From Acidobacteriaceae bacterium (GTDB lineage: Bacteria > Acidobacteriota > Terriglobia > Terriglobales > Acidobacteriaceae), in assembly GCA_003156235.1 (NCBI GenBank), contig PMGP01000106.1, positions 1,138 to 10,676 on the forward strand: DNA of 9,539 nucleotides. The letters are read 5' to 3'. A program made the translations under genes and the position numbers. Below the pieces are notes generated by a model, which worked only from the letters and a program-made list of their open reading frames with translations, had not been told where the DNA came from and ran no database searches. This document shows, piece by piece, positions 1 to 5,725 of this stretch (positions are counted from its first letter, which is position 1; every line of letters starts with the position of its first letter).

Positions 1-314
1 CGCGCGCCCAACCCGCGACTCAGATAAGTCAGCAGCGCGCCGTCTTCATCGTCCGGATGCGCCACAATCATCATCACGCTGGCCGTGGTTCCCAGCCGCC
101 GCAACGATTGTTCCAGAGCCGCCGCGCCGCGATCTTCGGGCAAGGGCAAAGCAATTTCGTTTGGCTCGGGAAGAGGAATTGCCGCATAAGCGCCTTCGAT
201 CCGCGCCGATTGCTGCGTCTTCTCTTGCGCCGCCGCGTAGTGCGTCTCTGTCAGCATCAGCCCTGCAAGGACCGCGCACGTCACTGCTCGTTGAACTCTC
301 TCGAATCGAATCAT
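1..314 (-). CDS. Secreted PIG-L (LmbE-type) deacetylase, N-terminal fragment
   Basis: The reading frame starts at the ATG complementary to 312-314 and runs off the left edge of the window, so only 104 residues are visible. Residues 1 to about 29 form a signal peptide (basic start, then a hydrophobic stretch ending in YAAAQ), which predicts export. Residues 85-90 read AHPDDE, the hallmark of the PIG-L/LmbE family of zinc-dependent N-acetyl sugar deacetylases. By analogy with MshB, H86 and D89 would bind zinc and D88 would be the general base. The flanking MMIV strand and GALLTYLSRG helix also fit the family. The substrate cannot be told from this fragment. A GGGAG lies only two bases before the ATG, which is close for a ribosome site, but no better start is seen. 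The gene diverges from the amino acid permease with 40 bases between start codons. The family call is firm; export is likely; the exact start is less certain. Confidence 0.88.
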   Translation of the reverse strand, partial: MIRFERVQRAVTCAVLAGLMLTETHYAAAQEKTQQSARIEGAYAAIPLPEPNEIALPLPEDRGAAALEQSLRRLGTTASVMMIVAHPDDEDGALLTYLSRGLGA

Positions 315-324
315 ATCTCCCGTC

Positions 325-334
325 AGTGTACAAT
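325..334. promoter_or_regulatory. Overlapping divergent -10 elements between PIG-L gene and permease
   Basis: The ten bases AGTGTACAAT contain TACAAT on the plus strand (329-334) and TACACT on the minus strand (325-330), both one mismatch from the TATAAT -10 consensus and sharing the TGTACA core. They lie 20 bases before the permease start and 10 bases before the PIG-L start. No convincing -35 hexamer is seen at the usual distance on either side. The assignment is inferred from position and consensus match. Confidence 0.35.
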
Positions 335-354
335 CCGGGGAGCGCATCAGCCCC

Positions 355-1779
355 ATGAATTTGCCCAACTCCAACTCCGCCAGCACCCTCCAGCGCCGCA
401 TCGGCCTGCGCTCCGCCGTGGCTTTCAACATGCTTGAGATGATCGGCGTTGGCCCGTTCATCACGCTTCCGCTCGTGATTGCCGCCGCGGGCTACCGCCT
501 ATCGGTGTGGGCCTGGGTGCTGGGCGCGGCTCTCGCCGTGGCCGACGGCCTGGTGTGGGCTGAGCTGGGCGCGGCCTTCCCGCGCGCCGGAGGCTCTTAC
601 GCTTTCCTGCGCGAAATCTACGGCCCCAATCGCGCCGGCAACTGGCTCAGCTTTCTCTACGTCTGGCAGGTGAGCTTCACCGCGCCCTTGTCCATCGCAT
701 CCGGCTGCATCGGCCTTTCGAGTTTTCTGGCCTGGTTCTGGCCGGGGCTTGACACCGCGCCCATTGCCGTCTGCCCTGCGCTCCACTACACCAACTTTGC
801 CGCCGCCGCCGCTTGCCTATTAGTCACCGCGCTGCTCTATCGCAATCTCAGCTCCATCACGCGCCTCGCCTGGGTACTCTTTGCCGGAGTTCTCGCGGCC
901 ATTGCCGGAGTCATCGTCTCCGGTTTTTACCACGCCGCAGCCACCGGCGGCTGGCAGATGCCGGCATCAGGCACGCTGACAATCCCCGCAGCACTCGGCG
1001 GCCTTGCGCAGGCCACGCTGCTCACCACTTATTGTTATTGGGGCTACTACAACATCTGCTTTTTGGGCGGCGAAGTGAAGCGGCCCGAGCGGACCATTCC
1101 GCGCGCCATTCTGCTCTCGGTGCTTTTCGTCTCGGCGTTTTACGTTGCTATGAACCTGGCCGCGCTGCCTGCGATACGCGATTTTGGGCGCGACGCCGCT
1201 TCGCACGGTGCCGCAGGCGCCTCTGTCCGTGTGCAACTCGTGGCCGACATCGCCGCTTCCGCCTTTGGCAGCCTGGCCGGCCGCCTGATGGCCGCGCTCA
1301 TCGTCTGGACAGCCTTCGCTTCGGTCTTTTCCTTGCTGCTCGGCTACTCCCGCGTGCCTTACGCCGCCGCGCGCGACGGCAACTACTTCCGCTTCCTCGC
1401 CGCCGTCCATCCGCGCTACAACATTCCTCACCGCTCGCTGGTCGCTTTGGGACTGGTCGCAATGGCCTTCTGTTTCTTTTCTCTCGTGCAGGTCATTACC
1501 ATGCTGGTGATTACGCGCATCCTGCTGCAATTCCTGCCGCAGCAAGTGGGCGTGATGCTGCTTCGCATCCAACGGCCTGAGCTCGAGCGGCCTTTCCGCA
1601 TTCCGCTTTATCCGTTGCCGCCGCTCATCGCACTTGTGGGATTCATCGTCATGCTGGTCAACCGCGGCCACGCCCTTGTCGAACTAGCCGTAGCCGCCGC
1701 AATCGCCCTCTCCGGCACGCTGATCTACCTCATCCGCGCCCGCCGCCTCGGTCAATGGCCGTTTGCGCTCAGCAAATAA
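355..1779 (+). CDS. APC-superfamily amino acid permease
   Basis: This 474-residue, very hydrophobic protein has the length and roughly twelve-helix pattern of APC-superfamily amino acid/cation-coupled transporters in the inner membrane. Helix 1 (about residues 21-46) contains GVGPF at 31-35, the counterpart of the broken-helix G-x-G substrate-binding motif. Residues 238-251 (GGEVKRPERTIPRA) match the conserved loop after helix 6, and 332-342 (SRVPYAAARDG) match the loop after helix 8. The tail has the family's RPFRIPLYPLPP segment (412-423) before the last two helices. There is no signal peptide, as expected. The start is the first ATG in frame. GGGGAG at 337-342 is 12 bases upstream, a rather long spacing, and could pair with CCCC at 351-354. 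Substrate specificity cannot be read from the sequence. The gene stands alone: divergent from PIG-L and convergent with the serine protease. Confidence 0.9.
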   Translation: MNLPNSNSASTLQRRIGLRSAVAFNMLEMIGVGPFITLPLVIAAAGYRLSVWAWVLGAALAVADGLVWAELGAAFPRAGGSYAFLREIYGPNRAGNWLSFLYVWQVSFTAPLSIASGCIGLSSFLAWFWPGLDTAPIAVCPALHYTNFAAAAACLLVTALLYRNLSSITRLAWVLFAGVLAAIAGVIVSGFYHAAATGGWQMPASGTLTIPAALGGLAQATLLTTYCYWGYYNICFLGGEVKRPERTIPRAILLSVLFVSAFYVAMNLAALPAIRDFGRDAASHGAAGASVRVQLVADIAASAFGSLAGRLMAALIVWTAFASVFSLLLGYSRVPYAAARDGNYFRFLAAVHPRYNIPHRSLVALGLVAMAFCFFSLVQVITMLVITRILLQFLPQQVGVMLLRIQRPELERPFRIPLYPLPPLIALVGFIVMLVNRGHALVELAVAAAIALSGTLIYLIRARRLGQWPFALSK

Positions 1780-1811
1780 GCGCACAGATGTTGCATCAAC
1801 CTTCCAATCCT

Positions 1812-1830
1812 AGCGCGGCCCGAACGCGCT
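1812..1830. terminator. Possible shared hairpin between convergent genes
   Basis: AGCGCG (1812-1817) and CGCGCT (1825-1830) form a six-base-pair GC stem with a seven-base loop. It lies in the 81-base gap between the converging permease and serine protease genes. No T-tract follows on either strand, so it is a weak terminator candidate, placed mainly by context. Confidence 0.22.
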
Positions 1831-1860
1831 GCTAAGGTGGATGCTGACGTGCCCGAAACT

Positions 1861-2772
1861 CTATCGCGGCGGTACGCCAAGGTTAAGATCGGCGTCAGTG
1901 CCGACGGATTGAGAGATCACTTCCATTATGTATTTGGCTGGGGTCATCCCCGCCAAATCTGCGCCATTGAGGGCCAGCGATTGAAGTCCAATAATCATCC
2001 CTCTAGGCTCTCCAGCAGTCACATCAGCACCGGGCGGGAATAACGGGTCAAAGAAAATCGGCGACCCGCTCGTGCCCGGTACCAAGGTTGTGGCAAGCCA
2101 CCAGACCCGAAGTGGGCGCGGTTGAGAATCCGGCCTGCATTTGAAGCCAATCGTTTCATCTGGGATGCTAGCAACTCTCCCAAAATGGAATATTGGGTTG
2201 TTTCTTCTCGTCCCTTCCAACCCGGGCACGAGCCCCGCAGATGTTGTTTGCGATCCAATGCCAATTTTGGCAATCTCGTCCGGCTTGCCAAAGTTCCGAA
2301 AGTTGAGGAATTTTATGTCATAGTCGCCTGACAAGAGCTCACGTGGTGCTTTCAAGACGGCCACATCGACACTTTCGTCGTCGCTCTTCAGCCAAGTCGC
2401 CGATCCGTTTGCGGTCAAGTCAACAGGAAGATAGCTAACCCCCGGCGAATTGGAATTGCGATCAAAGTGCATGTTATTGACTCTGATATAGAGCCTTGTA
2501 GGATTGCTAACTTCGCACCCCGCCCACACAGGATCGACCACGTGCCGCGCCGTCACGAGCAGCGGATATGTATTCTCTCCACCCCTATTCGGAACGAGGA
2601 CCAGGAATCCAGTCGCAACCAACTTGTCTTTGATCACGTTGCCCGCGGGGTCCGACGCAAAGAAAAAGACAATGCTCTTGGTGACGACTGAAATGTTCAA
2701 CGACGTCATGGCATGTACACTCCCAGATGAAAGAGCGCAAAGAAGCAGAACCAGCCCAAAACATCGAGACAT
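1861..2772 (-). CDS. Secreted trypsin-like (chymotrypsin-fold) serine protease
   Basis: The protein is 303 residues with a signal peptide (MSRCFGLVLLLCALSSGSVHA, residues 1-21). The full chymotrypsin-fold triad can be read: His77 in VTARHVVD, Asp136 in ESVDVAVLKA, and Ser235 in PGTSGSPIF, the GxSGxP nucleophile motif. This makes it a probable active periplasmic or extracellular endopeptidase of the S1-like, HtrA-related class. There is no PDZ or other added domain, and the natural substrate is unknown. The open frame extends 79 codons further upstream, but I place the start at the ATG complementary to 2770-2772. It has a strong GGGGGG ribosome site 3 bases upstream, a consensus TATAAT lies just before that, and the extra codons are antisense to a repeat cluster with no protein-like character. 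GC content is clearly lower (45% and 43% in two 60-base lines counted) than in neighbouring genes, suggesting lateral acquisition. Confidence 0.85.
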   Translation of the reverse strand: MSRCFGLVLLLCALSSGSVHAMTSLNISVVTKSIVFFFASDPAGNVIKDKLVATGFLVLVPNRGGENTYPLLVTARHVVDPVWAGCEVSNPTRLYIRVNNMHFDRNSNSPGVSYLPVDLTANGSATWLKSDDESVDVAVLKAPRELLSGDYDIKFLNFRNFGKPDEIAKIGIGSQTTSAGLVPGLEGTRRNNPIFHFGRVASIPDETIGFKCRPDSQPRPLRVWWLATTLVPGTSGSPIFFDPLFPPGADVTAGEPRGMIIGLQSLALNGADLAGMTPAKYIMEVISQSVGTDADLNLGVPPR

Positions 2773-2791
2773 GTTCCCCCCTTTTTCCCCT

Positions 2792-2797
2792 ATTATA
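2792..2797 (-). promoter_or_regulatory. -10 box of the serine protease gene
   Basis: On the minus strand these bases read TATAAT, an exact sigma-70-type -10 hexamer, 19 bases before the chosen start codon. Transcription starting about seven bases downstream would give a leader of only some 13 bases carrying the GGGGGG ribosome site. No good -35 is found at 17 bases spacing. The position supports the start at 2772 over the longer frame. Confidence 0.5.
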
Positions 2798-2869
2798 CGG
2801 AGATCCAACGTTTTGAGAGGCATGGCACATACTGCGCCGATCAGCCTTCTGCGTTTCGAAAACTGACTA

Positions 2870-2984
2870 ACCACGGCAGGTGGCCCGCTCATCAACCCCG
2901 AAGAATCGAGATGAGCCATGAGAAGCTGTGCCCCGTTCATCGCGGCCATATCGCGATGAGCGGGTCTTCGGGTCAGACCGTGGT
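2870..2984. repeat. Cluster of nested inverted repeats, possible dispersed element
   Basis: Several complementary arms are nested here. ACCACGG (2870-2876) pairs with CCGTGGT (2978-2984). CCCGCTCATC (2884-2893) pairs with GATGAGCGGG (2955-2964). CCCGAAGA (2897-2904) pairs with TCTTCGGG (2965-2972). A competing local hairpin has arms 2932-2944 and 2952-2964 (13 pairs, one G-T) around a seven-base loop. The order of the inner motifs is swapped between halves, so this is not a simple palindrome. It lies upstream of the serine protease promoter and carries no plausible protein. It resembles REP/MITE-like intergenic repeats; family membership cannot be checked from one window. Confidence 0.45.
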
Positions 2985-3179
2985 CACGGCTATGATTGAA
3001 CTCAGACATATCGTATCGAAATCTGCAGGTTGGCCTCTAACTTAATCAGTTTCGCCCGTTCTGGACGAGCGACCGCCAACTCGGCTCCATGGGTGGGAAA
3101 CCGCGAATCTCTCAAATAAATCTTGTAACGTCCATCCCTTCCATCGTGTCTAATGATTGTGTTCAGCACTTCCCCGTGC

Positions 3180-3184
3180 GAGGT
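3180..3184 (+). promoter_or_regulatory. Ribosome binding site that sets the msrP start
   Basis: GAGGT lies six bases before the ATG at 3191. It supports that start over the ATG at 3089, from which the extra 34 residues have no family counterpart. Confidence 0.6.
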
Positions 3185-3190
3185 CACCCC

Positions 3191-4171
3191 ATGCTTATCG
3201 GCAAACCGCCCGACATTCCTTCCTCGGAGATTACTCTCAGAGCCGAATACGACCGCTACATGAATCGCCGCCGATTCCTGCGCACAGCCGCTTCCACTGC
3301 CGTAACCGCACTGGGCGTCGAGCGGCTGGCCGAGGTCTTTTCGCCGCGCATCGCCGCACAGGCCGGCACAAAACTCCAGACCGTGAAGAGCCCGCTCACC
3401 ACCACCGGCGAGCAACTGACCAGCTTCGAAGACATCACTCACTACAACAACTTCTACGAGTTCGGCGTGGAGAAGGATCAGCCCGCGAAAAATGCCGGTG
3501 GTCTTCCCATCCGCCCATGGACCGTGCGCATCGAAGGCAAGGTGAAGCAGCCGAAGACCTTCGACATCGACGCGCTGCTCAAGCTGCGCCCGCTCGAAGA
3601 TCGCGTCTATCGTCACCGCTGCGTCGAGGCATGGAGCATGGTGATTCCCTGGGTCGGCTACTCGCTCTCCGAGTTCATCCGCCTGTGCGACCCGCTGCCC
3701 AGCGCAAAATATATTCAGTTCCTCTCTTACTACGACAAGAGAATCGAGAAGTGGGGTTCGGAGAGCTCCATCTCCTGGCCTTACTCCGAGGGACTGCGCA
3801 TGGACGAGGCTATGAACCCGCTCACGCTTATGACCTTCGGCCTCTACGGCGAGGTGCTGCCCAATCAGAACGGCGCGCCCGTGCGCATTGTGGTGCCGTG
3901 GAAGTACGGCTTCAAGTCCGCGAAATCCATTGTCGCAGTGCGCTTTCTGGACAAGCAGCCGCCCACCACCTGGAACGACCAAGGGCCGAACGAATACGGC
4001 TTTTACTCCAACGTCAATCCCAATGTGGACCATCCCCGCTGGAGCCAGAAGACCGAGCGCCGCATCGGCCAGCCCTTCTACTCCCAGCGCCGAACCACAC
4101 TGCTGTTCAACGGCTACGGCGATCAGGTAGCGTCTCTCTACAACGGCATGGATTTGAGGAAGAATTACTAA
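3191..4171 (+). CDS. msrP: Periplasmic protein-methionine-sulfoxide reductase, catalytic subunit MsrP (YedY)
   Basis: MsrP reduces methionine sulfoxide in oxidised periplasmic proteins, using a molybdopterin cofactor and electrons passed from MsrQ. The 326-residue protein follows the family along its whole length. The N-terminal segment MLIGKPPDIPSSEIT resembles other MsrP starts, and a Tat signal NRRRFLR at 25-31 is followed by a hydrophobic stretch. HYNNFYEFG lies at 84-92. RHRCVEAWSM (141-150) contains C144, the expected molybdenum ligand. NQNGAPVRIVVPWKYGFK (225-242) and the tail NGYGDQVASLYNGMDLRKNY closely match E. coli YedY. The start at 3191 is chosen from the GAGGT site six bases upstream and from family length. 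msrQ follows after 115 bases filled with two short-repeat arrays, so the two probably form one transcription unit. Identity is very secure. Confidence 0.96.
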   Translation: MLIGKPPDIPSSEITLRAEYDRYMNRRRFLRTAASTAVTALGVERLAEVFSPRIAAQAGTKLQTVKSPLTTTGEQLTSFEDITHYNNFYEFGVEKDQPAKNAGGLPIRPWTVRIEGKVKQPKTFDIDALLKLRPLEDRVYRHRCVEAWSMVIPWVGYSLSEFIRLCDPLPSAKYIQFLSYYDKRIEKWGSESSISWPYSEGLRMDEAMNPLTLMTFGLYGEVLPNQNGAPVRIVVPWKYGFKSAKSIVAVRFLDKQPPTTWNDQGPNEYGFYSNVNPNVDHPRWSQKTERRIGQPFYSQRRTTLLFNGYGDQVASLYNGMDLRKNY

Positions 4172-4175
4172 AACA

Positions 4176-4203
4176 GGGAGTAGGGAATAGGGAGTAGGGA
4201 GTA
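4176..4203 (+). repeat. Heptanucleotide tandem repeat (GGGAGTA x4)
   Basis: Four abutting seven-base units are present: GGGAGTA, GGGAATA, GGGAGTA, GGGAGTA. They begin four bases after the msrP stop codon, in the msrP-msrQ gap. Heptamer tandem repeats of this kind are known from other bacteria, for example the STRR repeats of cyanobacteria. No function can be read here. Confidence 0.8.
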
Positions 4204-4229
4204 GCCGGCAGATTCACATTCAACTTCAG

Positions 4230-4285
4230 GCTGACTCGCTAACCAGCTAACTTGCTGACTCGCAGACCCGCTAACTCGCTAAGAC
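4230..4285 (+). repeat. Degenerate octanucleotide repeat array ending at the msrQ start codon
   Basis: Seven abutting eight-base units can be laid out: GCTGACTC, GCTAACCA, GCTAACTT, GCTGACTC, GCAGACCC, GCTAACTC, GCTAAGAC. The consensus is GCTAACTC. One base (4286) separates the last unit from the msrQ ATG at 4287, so the array fills the place where a Shine-Dalgarno would be, and none is seen. Six of the seven units contain TAA or TGA. Because eight is not a multiple of three, the array closes all reading frames just before msrQ. Confidence 0.75.
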
Positions 4286-4286
4286 T

Positions 4287-4898
4287 ATGAAACAACCAAC
4301 TCTCATCGCACTCAAGACTCTCACCTGGCTGGCCTGTCTTTGGCCGCTGGCCTGGCTATTTTGGGGTGCGGTAACCAACAACCTCGGCGCGGACCCCACC
4401 GCCGCCATCACCTTTGCCACCGGCCTAGCCACGCTGCGCATCCTGACTATCTCGCTGGCTATTACGCCGGTGCGCCGCCTCTCGCCACGCCTCGGCTGGC
4501 TCATCAAGTTCCGCCGCCTGCTGGGACTCTTCGCCTTCTTCTACGCCTCGCTGCATCTGCTGACCTACATCGCTCTCTACGCCGGCTTCGACGTCAACGC
4601 CATGGCCGCCGACATCGTCAAGCGCCGCTACATCACCATGGGCGTAGCCGCATGGCTGCTGCTGCTGCCGCTGGCCGCGACCTCGACCAACTGGGCCATT
4701 CGCAAGCTGGGCGGCGCGCGCTGGCGCAATCTTCATAAGCTGGTCTACGCCGCAGCAGTCTGCGGAGTGATTCACTACTGGTGGCAGGTCAAACCCGGCG
4801 TGCGCACACCGCTCACCATCACGATTGTGCTGGCAGTGTTGCTGCTGGCGCGCCCGATCCAAGAATGGATGCAACGCCGCAAGGCACGCCCTGCCTGA
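4287..4898 (+). CDS. msrQ: MsrQ (YedZ), heme-b membrane subunit of the MsrPQ system
   Basis: MsrQ is the inner-membrane cytochrome b that passes electrons from the cytoplasmic or quinone side to MsrP. The 203-residue protein has about six hydrophobic segments and belongs to the ferric-reductase-like transmembrane family; E. coli YedZ is 211 residues. Histidines at H90 (YASLHLLTY), H150 (WRNLHKLVY) and H163 (GVIHYWWQ) lie almost exactly where the E. coli heme ligands are (91, 151, 164). The motif TPVRRLSPRLGW at 60-71 is also typical. The only reasonable start is the ATG at 4287. It has no visible Shine-Dalgarno and is preceded by octanucleotide repeats, which suggests translation coupled to msrP or initiation independent of that site. 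The stop codon lies 10 bases from the converging rnhB stop, with no terminator between. Confidence 0.95.
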   Translation: MKQPTLIALKTLTWLACLWPLAWLFWGAVTNNLGADPTAAITFATGLATLRILTISLAITPVRRLSPRLGWLIKFRRLLGLFAFFYASLHLLTYIALYAGFDVNAMAADIVKRRYITMGVAAWLLLLPLAATSTNWAIRKLGGARWRNLHKLVYAAAVCGVIHYWWQVKPGVRTPLTITIVLAVLLLARPIQEWMQRRKARPA

Positions 4899-4908
4899 GA
4901 ACTTTTAC

Positions 4909-5538
4909 TTATTCGAATCGAAGCATCGCCTGCGCCACTGGACGAAAACTCCTGCGATGCAGCGGTGTCGGCCCCAGCCGTTCGAGCGCGGCCATGTGCT
5001 CCGGCGAACCATAACCCTTGTGCCGCGCCAGGCCGTAGCCGGGATACGCGCCGTCCAGTTCCACCAGCAGCCGGTCGCGATAAACCTTGGCCAGCACGCT
5101 GGCAGCGGCAATGGAAAAACTGATTGCGTCGCCCCGGACGACGGCCTGTTGCTCGCATCCCCAGTCAATCGTGTCGCGTCCGTCGATGAGCAAAAAATCC
5201 GGACAGTGCGCCAATTGCTCCACGGCGCGGCGCATGGCCAGCAGCGACGCCTGACGAATGTTGATGCGGTCGATGGTCTCCGCGTCTACCTCGGCTATAG
5301 CAAAGGCGACGGCGTTCAAGCGAATCGCTGCGTCCAACTCATTGCGCTTTTTTCCCGAAAGCTGCTTCGAGTCGGTGAGTCCTTGCAGACAGCAGCCTCT
5401 GGGAAGAATGACAGCGGCAGCGACGACCGGCCCGAAGAGCGGCCCACGCCCCACCTCGTCCAGCCCTGCAATGCGCAGCGCTCCGCGCCCGCGCGCCGCC
5501 TCTTCCAGCGTCCATCCGCAAACCGGAGCCTTGGCCAT
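4909..5538 (-). CDS. rnhB: Ribonuclease HII
   Basis: RNase HII cuts the RNA strand of RNA-DNA hybrids and starts removal of single ribonucleotides misplaced in DNA; it acts in the cytoplasm. The 209-residue protein has the complete DEDD active site: D27 and E28 in GLDEVGRG, D119 in FLLIDGRD, and D155 in ASVLAKVYRDR. The GRG loop (30-32) that reads the RNA-DNA junction and the C-terminal ARHKGYGSPEH block (171-181) are present. The length fits the short bacterial form without added domains. The frame is open for 52 more codons upstream, but MAKAPVCGW at the ATG complementary to 5536-5538 is the natural start, because the extra residues show no family likeness. No Shine-Dalgarno is visible. A TATACT box seven bases before the ATG suggests a leaderless message. 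Confidence 0.95.
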   Translation of the reverse strand: MAKAPVCGWTLEEAARGRGALRIAGLDEVGRGPLFGPVVAAAVILPRGCCLQGLTDSKQLSGKKRNELDAAIRLNAVAFAIAEVDAETIDRINIRQASLLAMRRAVEQLAHCPDFLLIDGRDTIDWGCEQQAVVRGDAISFSIAAASVLAKVYRDRLLVELDGAYPGYGLARHKGYGSPEHMAALERLGPTPLHRRSFRPVAQAMLRFE

Positions 5539-5544
5539 GTTTTT

Positions 5545-5550
5545 AGTATA
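5545..5550 (-). promoter_or_regulatory. -10 box of rnhB, possibly giving a leaderless mRNA
   Basis: The minus strand reads TATACT here, one mismatch from consensus. Its last base is seven positions before the A of the rnhB start codon, the usual distance to a transcription start. No ribosome binding sequence lies between. No clear -35 is seen. Confidence 0.4.
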
Positions 5551-5680
5551 GAAAGTTGTCTGGCAGCGCCGCGGGCTCTTGTACTGCACGGCCTGGACTT
5601 GCCCAGCGCCCGCCCTGCTGGAGTAATCTGGTTGCTCAGGAGAATGTTGCCGAAACCTTAACTGCAACAAGCCAGCGGTG

Positions 5681-5713
5681 GCTAATTCGATCACTTGCTA
5701 ACTCCGCTATCTC
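5681..5713 (+). repeat. Second octanucleotide repeat array, before the S46 peptidase
   Basis: Units GCTAATTC, GATCACTT, GCTAACTC and (after one extra C) GCTATCTC fill these bases and end directly at the ATG at 5714. The consensus matches the array before msrQ, including an exact GCTAACTC. The second unit is the most divergent. The preferred start (5726) lies 12 bases further on. The match of sequence, period and place to the msrQ array is what makes it convincing. Confidence 0.6.
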
Positions 5714-5725
5714 ATGAGGACTTCG

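Noticed and set aside
46..333. 95-codon minus-strand frame at the left edge
   Set aside because: Arginine-rich and without motifs. The true gene is another minus-strand frame with a signal peptide and AHPDDE that runs off the edge.
2773..3009. 79-codon N-terminal extension of the serine protease
   Set aside because: It would place the signal peptide inside the protein, run through the promoter and encode the inverted-repeat cluster. A better start with a ribosome site exists at 2772.
3002..4033. 343-codon minus-strand frame opposite msrP
   Set aside because: Nearly all of it is antisense to the very well conserved msrP. Only its last 61 codons lie outside the gene, and these are listed separately as a finding.
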